A DNA stretch of 64,000 nucleotides, taken from NCBI GenBank assembly GCA_009780515.1, contig WQZX01000001.1, positions 1 to 64,000 of the forward strand, in the 5' to 3' direction. Below, piece after piece: positions 1-7,925 of this stretch (position 1 is the first letter of the stretch; the number at the start of each line of letters is the position of its first letter). Below the pieces are notes generated by a model that was given only the letters and a program-made list of their open reading frames with translations, was not told the origin of the DNA and did no database searches. This DNA comes from Nocardioidaceae bacterium (GTDB taxonomy: Bacteria; Actinomycetota; Actinomycetes; Propionibacteriales; Nocardioidaceae). The translations under genes and the position numbers were made by a program.

Positions 1-126
1 CACGACCGAGGACCTCGAAGTGGAAGAGCCGGCACCGACCGGCACATCAGCCACGCCCCGAGCCGGACCAACGCGATGCTCCACCGAAATCACCGATCAC
101 ATATCAGCCGTGGTGGATCCGGGATC
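1..126 (+). mobile_element. Right end of an IS1380-like element (cut by window start)
   Basis: The first ~126 bases closely resemble the right end of the complete IS at 51071-52716. Shared blocks include GACCGAGGA, GAAGTGGA, CACCGACCGGCAC against CGCCGACCGGCGC, CAGCCACGCCC, ACCGAAATCACCG and CCGTGGTGGATC. The last ~18 bases read as a diverged copy of that element's terminal inverted repeat (outer part GATCCACCACGG when inverted). The transposase gene would lie before the window. The exact end, about 126, is inferred from this comparison. It is a related but not identical copy. Confidence 0.75.
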
Positions 127-137
127 AGTGGGCGACG

Positions 138-965
138 TTGTACGTCGGCCTCACCGCCGTGCTGAACGTCGTCGACAAGGGCGACAAGGGGCTCGCTCTC
201 ACAGCCCACCAGACCTACCGGGACCCGAACCTTCGCCTCGGGTGGACGGACGAGTGGAGCAAGGCTGCCCCGGTGACCGAATGGTCTCAGCGGTGGCCAG
301 ACGTTGAGCGGTACCTCGAGAAGATCATCGCCTTCACCGTCACCAAGGGCGGCAAGTACGTCAAGACCGAGGGCATCGTGCAAGCGGCCGTCTCGGGCTA
401 CCTCGGCGATCACCGGCGCGCGGTCATCGACCGCGAGGTCGTCCCCAGTTTCCGGGACACCGCCACCAAGACCCGGATCCACGGAGAGTGCAGCGACCCG
501 CTGGCCCAGGCGCTCATTCAGGCGAATCTCGGGTTCGGGAAGCCGCCATCGTCGTTCGGGATGGAGACCGACGCACTGGCGGTCGATCAGGACGGCCGCT
601 TGGTCGCCATCGAGATCAAACCGGGGAGCGTCGGCTCACTCGCCTGGGTGCCGGCGCAGGCGACGATGTATGCCCGGGTCCTGCAACGGTGGGTCGACCT
701 CGACAGTGACCACTGGAAGTCGGTGATCGAGAAGATGCTCGACCAGCGACGCCGGATCGGTCTCGCCACTCCCGACTTCAAAGCCAAGGACTTGCAGCCA
801 AGAGTCGTGTCTGCCGTCGCGTTCCAGCGAGTCGCCAACGACACCTACATCGACCGCATGTACAAGGTGCAGGACACACTGCTCAAGGCCGGCGTCGGCG
901 ATTCGGAGCTTGAGTTCTTCGCGGTCGCTCCCTCCGGCCGACTCGATGTCCATGCGCGCCTGTAG
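138..965 (+). CDS. PD-(D/E)XK-like nuclease-family protein, probably 5'-truncated by the IS
   Basis: I do not recognise a named family. The 275-aa reading frame has a nuclease-like core near its middle, ETDALAVDQDGRLVAIEIKPG-type spacing with Asp followed by EIK about ten residues later, as in PD-(D/E)XK endonucleases. This is followed by a helix-rich stretch with AQATMYARV. The listed start is a TTG with no ribosome-binding site. The frame stays open upstream through the inferred IS end about 12 bases away, reading DQWATLYVGL into the protein, so the native N-terminus was probably lost when the IS inserted. It lies 28 bases upstream of another nuclease-like gene on the same strand. Function as a restriction or defence nuclease is inference. 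Confidence 0.55.
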   Translation: MYVGLTAVLNVVDKGDKGLALTAHQTYRDPNLRLGWTDEWSKAAPVTEWSQRWPDVERYLEKIIAFTVTKGGKYVKTEGIVQAAVSGYLGDHRRAVIDREVVPSFRDTATKTRIHGECSDPLAQALIQANLGFGKPPSSFGMETDALAVDQDGRLVAIEIKPGSVGSLAWVPAQATMYARVLQRWVDLDSDHWKSVIEKMLDQRRRIGLATPDFKAKDLQPRVVSAVAFQRVANDTYIDRMYKVQDTLLKAGVGDSELEFFAVAPSGRLDVHARL

Positions 966-993
966 GTACTGATCGGGTTCTTCTCAAGATGTT

Positions 994-2064
994 GTGTCGG
1001 ACCGGCCAGCCACCCTTGCCGACGTGAACAACAGCAACAGCCAGCGAACGCCGCTGGCCGGGGAGGGCCCCCGGAAGACGAACCCCTACGCCACCACCCA
1101 CAACAGGCTCGCGATCGCCTGGAAGCAGCGCGCTGCGACGCTGCCCGACGAAGCCCGCGAGCCGGGTCACTACTCCCACGGAGACAGGCTCCAGGGCCCG
1201 TACCCGGTCTGCCTTCCGCTGGAATACGCGGCACACAACCTCCTGCCCGAGGTCCGCGACGGCGCTCTCGCGCTGTTCGCCGAGCTGGACATCTCGTGGC
1301 ACGACTCAGTCGCGGGCGGCCCGAGCAATCACCTGCGGGACTCGCAGGTCCAGTGCGTCAACGCGCTCTTCGCGATGGTGTCGGACCCGGACCGCCTCAA
1401 GCGCGCCTTCGGCCGGGTCGTCGACATCGCGGAGGTCTTCCAGATCGAGGACGGCCGGTACCTCACGTTCGAGTACATCGGTCCCACTGACTACTTCGGC
1501 GAAGGCGTCCGTCACGGCAAGGAGGTGGGGCGGCGCCGTGGCACCAACTGCACCAGCGTCGACGCCGCCTTCCTCTTCAGGTCGTCGACCGGCGTCACCG
1601 AGCTGGCGCTGGTCGAGTGGAAGTTCACCGAGTCCTACCTCACCGCCCAGGACCGTGATCCTGCCTCCGACGCCGTCCGGATCGGTCGGTACGCCGAGGA
1701 TCTCTCCGCGCCCGACGGCCCGGTGCGAGCAGACGTCCTCCCGATCGAGCTTCTGTTGGACGAGCCGTTCTACCAGCTGATGCGGCAGCAGCTCCTCGCC
1801 CACCGGCTGGAGCAGGCTCACGCCCACGGCGCGGACGTCGTACGCGTCCTCCACGTCCTCTCCCCGGACAACACCGGCTACCAGGACTCGCTGGCCCGGC
1901 CCGAGCACCGGGCCATCGGCGCCACGGTCGACGAGGCGTGGTCCAAGCTCCTGCGAGCAGCGGATCGGTTCGTGCACATCGACCCGTCGGTCTTCCTCGA
2001 CCCTCTGATCACGTCCGAGGCGTACGTCGACCGCTACGCGACCTCGCAGTCGCTCGATTCCTGA
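994..2064 (+). CDS. PGN_0703-type putative restriction endonuclease
   Basis: A 356-aa protein resembling the PGN_0703 family of putative PD-(D/E)XK endonucleases. Around residues 185-215 it reads NCTSVDAAFLF and then LALVEWKFTESY, giving the Asp...Glu-x-Lys catalytic spacing and the family's characteristic EWKxTESY. Start is GTG at 994; a Shine-Dalgarno sequence is not evident. The following gene begins 84 bases later with its own promoter-like sequence. No cognate methylase is adjacent (an N6-adenine methylase at 28315 is 26 kb away). Role in DNA restriction is family-level inference. Confidence 0.7.
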   Translation: MSDRPATLADVNNSNSQRTPLAGEGPRKTNPYATTHNRLAIAWKQRAATLPDEAREPGHYSHGDRLQGPYPVCLPLEYAAHNLLPEVRDGALALFAELDISWHDSVAGGPSNHLRDSQVQCVNALFAMVSDPDRLKRAFGRVVDIAEVFQIEDGRYLTFEYIGPTDYFGEGVRHGKEVGRRRGTNCTSVDAAFLFRSSTGVTELALVEWKFTESYLTAQDRDPASDAVRIGRYAEDLSAPDGPVRADVLPIELLLDEPFYQLMRQQLLAHRLEQAHAHGADVVRVLHVLSPDNTGYQDSLARPEHRAIGATVDEAWSKLLRAADRFVHIDPSVFLDPLITSEAYVDRYATSQSLDS

Positions 2065-2097
2065 GGTTGTTGCCGTGCTCGGCGACGTCACGGCTTT

Positions 2098-2120
2098 GTG
2101 TCGGATGTCCTCCGTAGTCT
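2098..2120 (+). promoter_or_regulatory. RecA-NDp-like (PafBC-type) promoter for the TY-Chap operon
   Basis: The sequence reads GTGTCGG, ten bases, then TAGTCT. This fits the mycobacterial DNA-damage promoter form TTGTCRGTG-N8-TAnnnT in 5 + 2 positions with exact N8 spacing. The same GTGTCGG-N10-TAGnnT arrangement occurs upstream of recA (24204-24226) in this window. About 28 bases separate the -10 from the TY-Chap start, which has an ideal GGAGG. Confidence 0.5.
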
Positions 2121-2148
2121 CCGTCTCAGATGACGAAGGAGGTTCCAC

Positions 2149-2964
2149 ATGGAAGATGTGAACCGCGGCGAGATGTTCGCCGCAACGAATGAGACCGCGG
2201 CGTGGGCCGCGCTCGAGCAGGCCCTGGTGGCATACGTCGGCGGGATGACCGACCCGAGCGACCACCTCGACCTCGAGGTGCCCGGCAACCTCTGCGCATG
2301 CTTCACGGCCGCCGACTCCGGTGACGTCCAGCTGACGCTGCCCGACCTCGACACCCAGCAGGTCCGGTCGCGGGAGCGAGCCGCCGACCTAGCCGCGGCG
2401 GCCGTCGTCGCGCTGCGCGACCAGATGCACCTGGCCCACCCGCACCTGCTGACCATCAGCGCCTCGGGGCCCCAGGCCGCGCTGCGCGGGATGCTCGGGC
2501 TCGAGGACTCCGACGACGTTCCACACGAGCCGGGCGGCCCCGCCGCCCCCGTCGTGATCACTCCCAGCGGCCGCGACGACCTCAACGCCGCGATCGCCGA
2601 GGCGCTCACCAAGAAGTACGCCGAGGAGCCGACCGTCGACAGCGACGGCGACTTCGTGCTGAGCCACATGGGTCAGACCGTGTGGGTGCACGCGTTCGAC
2701 GACCAGCCCGCGGTCCGGATCATGGCCCGCGTGGCACACGACGTGCGGTCCCGCCGCCAAGCCGCTGTCGAGCTGGCGATCCTCAACCGCAACAGCGTCT
2801 TCGTCGACTGGGCACTGACCGACCGCGACGTGTGGCAGCGCATCACGTTCCCCGCCGGCCCGTTCGCGCCGGACCACCTCGACGAGATGCTTCGGCAGTT
2901 CTTCGCCGCGATGTCCGAGACCCGCGACGACCTGGCCCTGCGCCTGGGCGCGACGGTCGCGTGA
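2149..2964 (+). CDS. TY-Chap/YbjN-like peptide-binding chaperone-type protein
   Basis: A 271-aa protein with two alpha/beta halves. The C-terminal half (about residues 150-265) has the YbjN/type III chaperone-like pattern: GDFVLSHMGQTVWVHAFD, PAVRIMARVAHDV, then AVELAILNRNS and WQRITFPAGPF. The N-terminal ~120 residues look like a further copy of a related fold. Such TY-Chap domains are known from actinobacterial conflict systems, where they are proposed to bind peptides. Translation starts at ATG behind AAGGAGG. The stop overlaps the start of the next gene by four bases (GTGA), implying coupled translation with the ADP-ribosylglycohydrolase. No signal peptide, so cytoplasmic. The precise partner is unknown. 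Confidence 0.6.
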   Translation: MEDVNRGEMFAATNETAAWAALEQALVAYVGGMTDPSDHLDLEVPGNLCACFTAADSGDVQLTLPDLDTQQVRSRERAADLAAAAVVALRDQMHLAHPHLLTISASGPQAALRGMLGLEDSDDVPHEPGGPAAPVVITPSGRDDLNAAIAEALTKKYAEEPTVDSDGDFVLSHMGQTVWVHAFDDQPAVRIMARVAHDVRSRRQAAVELAILNRNSVFVDWALTDRDVWQRITFPAGPFAPDHLDEMLRQFFAAMSETRDDLALRLGATVA

Positions 2965-4418
2965 AGACCCTGACCACCGCCCAGCAGGACCGGGCCTGCG
3001 GCACGGTCCTCGGCACCGCCGTGGGCGATGCCCTCGGCGCCGGTTACGAGCTCGGCTCCGCTCCCCTCGGGCCGACCGGTCCCCAGATGATCGGCGGCGG
3101 GCTCGGCGACTTCGAGCCCGGCGAGTGGACCGACGACACCACCATGGCGTGGTGCATCCTCGACGTCGCCGCCCGCCACGTCGACCTGCGTACCGCCGAC
3201 GGGCTCGACCAGATCGCGCGCAACTTCCGCGCCTGGTACGACTCCCGCCCGCCCGACATCGGCAACCAGTCCCGCACCGTCCTGCGCCAGGCAGGCCCGG
3301 AGCCGACCGGAGCGGTGATGACCGCGACCGCCTACGACCTCCACGCCCGTACCGGACGCACCGCCGGCAACGGCTCCCTGATGCGTACGGCGCCCGTCGC
3401 GCTGCCGTTCCTCGATGACCCGGACGCGCTCACCGAAGCAGCGCGGAAGGTCAGTGCGCTGACCCACTACGACCACCAGGCCCAGGAGGCCTGCGTGCTG
3501 TGGTCCCTCGCGATCCGACACGCGATCCTCCACGCCGAGCTCGACCTCCGCGCCGGCCTCGACCACCTGCCCGAGCAGTCGCAGGCGTTCTGGGTCGAGC
3601 GGATCGAGGAGGCCGAGACCGCCGCCCCCAACAGCTTCTCCCCCAACGTCTGGGCCGTCGCAGCGCTGCAGGCGGCATGGGCCGCGATCCACCAGACCCC
3701 GGTGCCGACCGACGACCCACGGCGCCACGTCGAGGACGCACTCGCCTGCGTGATCGGCATCGGGCACGACACCGACACGACCGCCGCCATCGCCGGTGCG
3801 CTGCTCGGTGCCCGGTGGGGAGCGTCCGCGTTCCCGGCGCGCTGGCGACGGATCACCCACGGCTACCCCGGCCTGACCGGCGAGCAGCTCGTCGAGCTCG
3901 CCCACCTCGCCGCCAACGGTCGCCCCGGCGTCTACGGCTGGCCGACCGTCGGGCGGATCGACTACTCGGTCTACGACATCGGGATCACCCCGATCCCCCA
4001 CCCCTACGACGACAAGGTGCTGCTCGCCGACGCCGCAGCCCTCGACCAGTTGCCCGACGGCGTGACCGCCGCGGTGAGCATGTGCCTGCTCGGCACCGCC
4101 CAGGTCCCCGACGACATCGAGCACCGGTCCTTCCGGCTCATCGACCGCGCCGACGCGGAGTCGAACCCGAACCTGGACTTCATCCTGCGCGACGCGGCCA
4201 CCGCGATCGCCGACCTCCGGACCGAGGGCCACACCGTGCTGCTGCACTGCGTGGCCGCCCAGTCCCGCACCCCGGCCGTCGCCATCGCCTACGCGATGAC
4301 CCTCGGGATCCCCTACACCGAGGCGCGCCGCGCCGTGCTCGCCGCGCTGCCCACGGCGCGGCCCAACCACGGCTTCGAAGCCGCCCTCCGCCGGCTCGCC
4401 ACGAAGGAGCAGGCATGA
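2961..4418 (+). CDS. ADP-ribosylglycohydrolase fused to a CX5R protein phosphatase domain
   Basis: A 485-aa fusion. Residues ~8-320 form an ADP-ribosylglycohydrolase (DraG/ARH fold): GTAVGDALGAGYE, the metal-binding WTDDTTM near residue 56, GNGSLMRTAP, and the second metal site GIGHDTDTTAAI near 268. Residues ~335-480 resemble a dual-specificity/tyrosine phosphatase with the CX5R loop HCVAAQSRT near 431 and a preceding IDRAD. The enzyme would remove ADP-ribose from protein or nucleic acid and possibly dephosphorylate a linked product. Start is GTG at 2961, overlapping the TY-Chap stop; its own stop overlaps the next ATG. The ORF-track frame from 2682 extends into the upstream gene and is not the real start. 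Substrate is unknown. Confidence 0.85.
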   Translation: MKTLTTAQQDRACGTVLGTAVGDALGAGYELGSAPLGPTGPQMIGGGLGDFEPGEWTDDTTMAWCILDVAARHVDLRTADGLDQIARNFRAWYDSRPPDIGNQSRTVLRQAGPEPTGAVMTATAYDLHARTGRTAGNGSLMRTAPVALPFLDDPDALTEAARKVSALTHYDHQAQEACVLWSLAIRHAILHAELDLRAGLDHLPEQSQAFWVERIEEAETAAPNSFSPNVWAVAALQAAWAAIHQTPVPTDDPRRHVEDALACVIGIGHDTDTTAAIAGALLGARWGASAFPARWRRITHGYPGLTGEQLVELAHLAANGRPGVYGWPTVGRIDYSVYDIGITPIPHPYDDKVLLADAAALDQLPDGVTAAVSMCLLGTAQVPDDIEHRSFRLIDRADAESNPNLDFILRDAATAIADLRTEGHTVLLHCVAAQSRTPAVAIAYAMTLGIPYTEARRAVLAALPTARPNHGFEAALRRLATKEQA

Positions 4419-4894
4419 AGAAGACGCTCTACATCGACATGGACGGCGTCATCTGCGACTTCGACTCCGGCCTCGCCCGCCTCGACCCCGCCGTGCGCGA
4501 GCGGTACCGCGGTCGCGAGGACCAGATCCCCGATCTGTTCTCCCTGATGACGCCGATCCCCGGCGCCATCGAGGCGGTGACCGAGCTGGCCGGCCTGTTC
4601 GACACCTACGTGCTCTCCACCGTCCCGTGGGCGAACACCTCCGGCGCGAGCCAGAAGATCGAATGGATCCAGCGCCACTTCGGCAAGGACCGACACAGCC
4701 CGCTGTGGAAGCGGATCATCCTGTCCCACCACAAGCACCTCAACCGCGGCGACTACCTCATCGACGACCGACCGCACCGCAACGGCGCCGCCCAGTTCGC
4801 CGAGACCAACGCCGGCGCCACGACCCTGCACTTCGGCAGCCCCGAGTTCCCGGACTGGGCGACCGTGCTCGACTTCCTCCGGCCCAGAGCATGA
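4415..4894 (+). CDS. 5'(3')-deoxyribonucleotidase-like HAD phosphatase
   Basis: A 159-aa HAD-superfamily protein. The N-terminal YIDMDGVICDFDSG is the nucleophile motif (DMDGV) of 5'(3')-deoxyribonucleotidases, VLSTVPW matches the second motif region, WKRIILSHHKHL supplies the basic residue and DYLIDDRPHRN the terminal Asp pair. The family dephosphorylates nucleoside monophosphates. The ATG overlaps the preceding stop (ATGA), so three genes form one coupled unit. Placement behind an ADP-ribosylglycohydrolase suggests processing of nucleotide products, but that is inference. Nothing downstream on this strand continues the operon. Confidence 0.8.
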   Translation: MKKTLYIDMDGVICDFDSGLARLDPAVRERYRGREDQIPDLFSLMTPIPGAIEAVTELAGLFDTYVLSTVPWANTSGASQKIEWIQRHFGKDRHSPLWKRIILSHHKHLNRGDYLIDDRPHRNGAAQFAETNAGATTLHFGSPEFPDWATVLDFLRPRA

Positions 4895-4973
4895 ACGAAT
4901 TCAGGTCCGCCCACGAGGTACTCCCGACCAGGCGGAAGAATCCGAGTCCCGCGCTGCAGCGGCACTGTCCTGG

Positions 4974-5178
4974 TCACGGCGAGAACTTCCTCCGCGCAGG
5001 CATCACTTGGATGATCCGGGTGCGTCGTCGTACTCGCGGTAGCCGACTTCGAGCATCGCGCCGTCCTCGACGGGTCCGATGAACATCGCGGAGCCGTCGC
5101 CGTCGTCGAAGACCTTCACGTAGTTGCAGAGCGCGTACAGCATGTCGGCGTCCTCGACGCCGTGCTCTCCGTGATCCT
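4974..5178 (-). pseudogene. Frameshifted toxin-like remnant (small BrnT-like or '-MPARxKF' type)
   Basis: On the minus strand one frame reads EHGVEDADMLYALCNYVKVF and continues through FIGPVEDGAMLEVGYREYDD before stopping. The overlapping frame then supplies IIQVMPARRKFSP and a stop. Joined, these match the layout of a small toxin family common in actinobacteria (KHGV.. start, LEVG centre, HAMPARxKF end). A single frameshift near 5025 separates the two pieces, and no clear start codon remains. It lies downstream of the antitoxin-like gene at 5238-5507. Between them, 5179-5237 holds only the short inverted pair CTTGCA/TGCAAG. Confidence 0.55.
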
Positions 5179-5237
5179 CATGACTGCAGGTTTTCTTGCA
5201 CCAGCCGACGGAAATGCAAGGGAATTTGCAAAGAGTC

Positions 5238-5507
5238 TCAGCCGCATCGGAGACGACTCATGGCCGACCTCCCGGCATTCGCTGAGGGAGTCGACCCCGC
5301 GGCGAACGTCGACGCCGGCACGCCACGTTCTTCGGCAAGCTTCGCCCCCAGGCGGTAGTCGTCCTCGTTGAGGTGAACCTGAAGTACGTTGCTCCGGTCG
5401 TGGCCGCGAGTGACCCGCACGTTGCTCGGCAGCACCAGGTCGACCGAGTCGTCCGCCTCTTCGGCGGCGCGAGACTCGGACTCGATCAGGTCAGAGATCC
5501 TGTTCAT
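5238..5507 (-). pseudogene. Antitoxin-like protein with altered C-terminus
   Basis: The 89-aa frame begins MNRISDLIESES and has a ribbon-helix-helix-like segment VLQVHLNEDDYRLGAKLAEE followed by RGVPASTFA, where related antitoxins continue with a helix of the type VARMLL. From about residue 69 the sequence (AGSTPSANAG..) no longer resembles a protein domain, so the 3' part has probably been lost or shifted. The ribosome-binding site GGAGGAG is intact, so a shortened product may still be made. It probably formed a toxin-antitoxin pair with the remnant at 4974-5178. Confidence 0.5.
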
Positions 5508-5574
5508 GACATCTCCTCCGAGAGGCGCGTCGCGCTGACTCTGAATCGAGATCTCAGGGCTGCTCGGCCTCGCG

Positions 5575-6633
5575 TCAAGCCGGCGCCGGAGGGCGTCCTG
5601 CCGCGCCCAGCGGCACCATTCCGATGGCTCTGCCTTCGGCGTCGAGGAGTCGACCCATGCGCTTGAGGGACCTGAGGATGATGCTTCTCTCGGTGACCCT
5701 CAGGTCGGTGAAGGTCGAGCCGAGCTTCGCCTCCAACGCGATCAGGTCCTCCGGGCGCCGCAGCATCCCCATCAGCAGCAGGTTGCTCCGACCTCCCGCG
5801 GTCGCGACGCACATCCGGATCTGCGGCCAGGTCTGCAGAGTGCTCGCCAACGCGTCGAGCCGACCGGCGGGCAGCTGGGCCCGGACGGTCACGTTCGTGC
5901 GCCAGCCGGCCAACGGATGAGCGAAGTCGCAACGCAGGACGAGTACCCCCGCGCGTCGCAGCGCCTCGATGCGCCGCCGGACGGTCGCCTCGCTCTTCCG
6001 CGCCGAGGCCGCCAGTCGCGAGGCCGGTACCCGGGCGTCGGCACCTAGCGCCAGGATCAGACCGGCATCCTCGTCTCGCAGCCCTCGCCCTGCTGGAGCG
6101 GGTCGGTCGCGTGCGCCGGCAAGCACAGCGCTCGCCGTCGGCTCCAGCGCCTGCGCACGCAGATTCGAGCCGTCGAAATACATCCGCGTGGCGACGGCGC
6201 TCCGGACGGCCTGGAGACCGGGCGTGCTGCGCAGTCGGGTCAGGACGACGTCGTCGAGGTCGCTCATCTCATCGACGGCGACGCACAGCAGCAGGTCCCA
6301 CTCCCCGTCCAACCGATCGACACCGAAGACGTAGGGATCGCGGCACACCTGGTCGCAGACCGCTGGGAGCGCGCTCGGCGCGCAGCGCAGCCAGATGTAG
6401 GCGACCTGGGTCGTGGTCGACGTATAGGCGGTCGTCCAGGCCAAGCCGTCCGCACTCAACCGCTGCCAACGACGAGCCGCCGTGGTGGCGTCGATCCCGA
6501 GGGCCTGACCAATGCGGCTCCAGGCTGCTCTGGGGTCGATCTGCAATGCATGAATCAGCCGGAGATCCTCTTCGCTGAGGGAGCGCGAGCCCGAATCCTG
6601 CAGAGAAGCACCGGAACGGTCGGAATCCGGCAT
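5575..6633 (-). CDS. Lrp/AsnC-type regulator, tandem double-length form
   Basis: A 352-aa protein containing two Lrp/AsnC units in tandem. Each has a helix-turn-helix (SEEDLRLIHALQIDPRAAW..IGQALGIDATTAARRW near the N-terminus; DEDAGLILAL..VPASRLAASARKSEATVRRR near residue 185) followed by a sensor-like beta region (WDLLLCVAV; SNLLLMGML). Usual Lrp proteins are about 150 aa, so this is the double-length actinobacterial form. It is transcribed divergently from the lipase at 6697 with only about 60 bases between them, so it probably controls that gene and itself. An alternative ATG lies at 6654; I chose 6633 because GGGGGAAG sits 11 bases upstream. Confidence 0.8.
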   Translation of the reverse strand: MPDSDRSGASLQDSGSRSLSEEDLRLIHALQIDPRAAWSRIGQALGIDATTAARRWQRLSADGLAWTTAYTSTTTQVAYIWLRCAPSALPAVCDQVCRDPYVFGVDRLDGEWDLLLCVAVDEMSDLDDVVLTRLRSTPGLQAVRSAVATRMYFDGSNLRAQALEPTASAVLAGARDRPAPAGRGLRDEDAGLILALGADARVPASRLAASARKSEATVRRRIEALRRAGVLVLRCDFAHPLAGWRTNVTVRAQLPAGRLDALASTLQTWPQIRMCVATAGGRSNLLLMGMLRRPEDLIALEAKLGSTFTDLRVTERSIILRSLKRMGRLLDAEGRAIGMVPLGAAGRPPAPA

Positions 6634-6696
6634 CTCGGTCGGCACTTCCCCCATATCGCCGATTCTGGCACGACTCGAGATGAGAGAGAGTTGTTC

Positions 6697-7899
6697 ATGG
6701 GGGGTCGTCGGCTGGCAGGCATGGCCGTGTTCTCGATGTGCGTCCTGGTGGCCTCGGTGGCGCAGGTGCCGGACCCGGCATCGGCAGGTACGCCGACGGC
6801 GAGGGCCACGCGAACGAGCTTCTATGCTCCGCCACCCGGTTCGGTCGCCGGACCGCACGGCACCGTCATCCGGGCCCGCAGGATCTCCGGTCCGGCCGCC
6901 TTCCCGGACTCGACGACCTGGCTGGTGCTCTACCGCTCGCGGACCTCCGCCGGCACTCCGGCGGTCTCCTCCGGAACAGTGACGGTGCCCGATGGCGATG
7001 CGCCCGAGGGCGGCTGGCCGCTGATCTCCTGGGCACACGGCACAACGGGCGTGGCCGACGCCTGCGCTCCGTCCAGATATGGGCCGGGCTACGGCTCCGA
7101 GGCCTATGTGTCGGTCTACCGGGCCACCTTGGCTAAGTGGGTCGCGGCCGGCTACGCCGTCGCCCAGACCGACTACATCGGGCTCGGCACGCCGGGCCCC
7201 CACGCGTACGCCGATGGCGTCGCGGAGGCGCATGCCGTTGCCGACATCGCGGCAGCCTCACGAACGGTGGCACCTTCGATCGGCAGGCGCTGGGTGGCCA
7301 TGGGACATTCCCAGGGTGGTCAGGCCGCGATCTTCGCCTCGGCGCTGGGCCAGGCCTGGGATCCGCAGATGAGGCTGCTCGGAGCAGCGGCTCTGGCCCC
7401 GGGCTCGAACTGGGTCACGGACGTCGGCCTGCTCCGAAGCCTGCCGGTGACCAATCCCGGCGTGGCGTTCCTGCCGCTGCTGCTGCGTGGAGTCCAAGCG
7501 GTGAGCAGCTTCGATCCCGACACGGTCCTCACCGACAGGGCCGAGGCGCTGCTTGACGATGTCGACAAGGGCTGCCTGGCACAGCTGCAGGAGAAGACCT
7601 CCTGGGGCGGGATCAGGGGCAACGCCGTGTTCAGGAGTGGCGCTGACTTGAGTCAGCTCAACAGGGTCCTCAAGGCCGATGACCCCGGGACGACGAGTCC
7701 GAAGGTCCCGATCTTCATGGCACAGGGTCTGCTCGACCAGACGTCGCTGGCCCCCTTCACCGAGGTTCTCGCACTGGAGCTTCGGGCGAAGCGCGTGAGG
7801 CTCGACTACCAGCGCTATCCCACAGCCGATCACCGCGGGGTGATCGCAGCTTCCTATCCGGCGGCCCAGCGGTGGGTGGCCGCGTTGTTCGCGAGCTGA
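6697..7899 (+). CDS. Secreted lipase-family alpha/beta hydrolase
   Basis: A 400-aa exported hydrolase. The N-terminus MGGRRLAGMAVFSMCVLVAS with a following ASA is a signal peptide. The body fits the secretory lipase (LIP) family: WAHGTTGVADACAPS, ALAQTDYIGLGTPG-type loop, the nucleophile elbow GHSQGG near residue 205, and a C-terminal ADHRGV that probably carries the catalytic His. It would cleave ester substrates outside the cell. ATG at 6697 follows GAGAGAG. The next lipase starts 27 bases after its stop, so the two are likely co-transcribed, and the divergent Lrp-type gene is the obvious regulator. Confidence 0.8.
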   Translation: MGGRRLAGMAVFSMCVLVASVAQVPDPASAGTPTARATRTSFYAPPPGSVAGPHGTVIRARRISGPAAFPDSTTWLVLYRSRTSAGTPAVSSGTVTVPDGDAPEGGWPLISWAHGTTGVADACAPSRYGPGYGSEAYVSVYRATLAKWVAAGYAVAQTDYIGLGTPGPHAYADGVAEAHAVADIAAASRTVAPSIGRRWVAMGHSQGGQAAIFASALGQAWDPQMRLLGAAALAPGSNWVTDVGLLRSLPVTNPGVAFLPLLLRGVQAVSSFDPDTVLTDRAEALLDDVDKGCLAQLQEKTSWGGIRGNAVFRSGADLSQLNRVLKADDPGTTSPKVPIFMAQGLLDQTSLAPFTEVLALELRAKRVRLDYQRYPTADHRGVIAASYPAAQRWVAALFAS

Positions 7900-7925
7900 C
7901 CGAGATCGAGTACCCGGGGGGAGAT

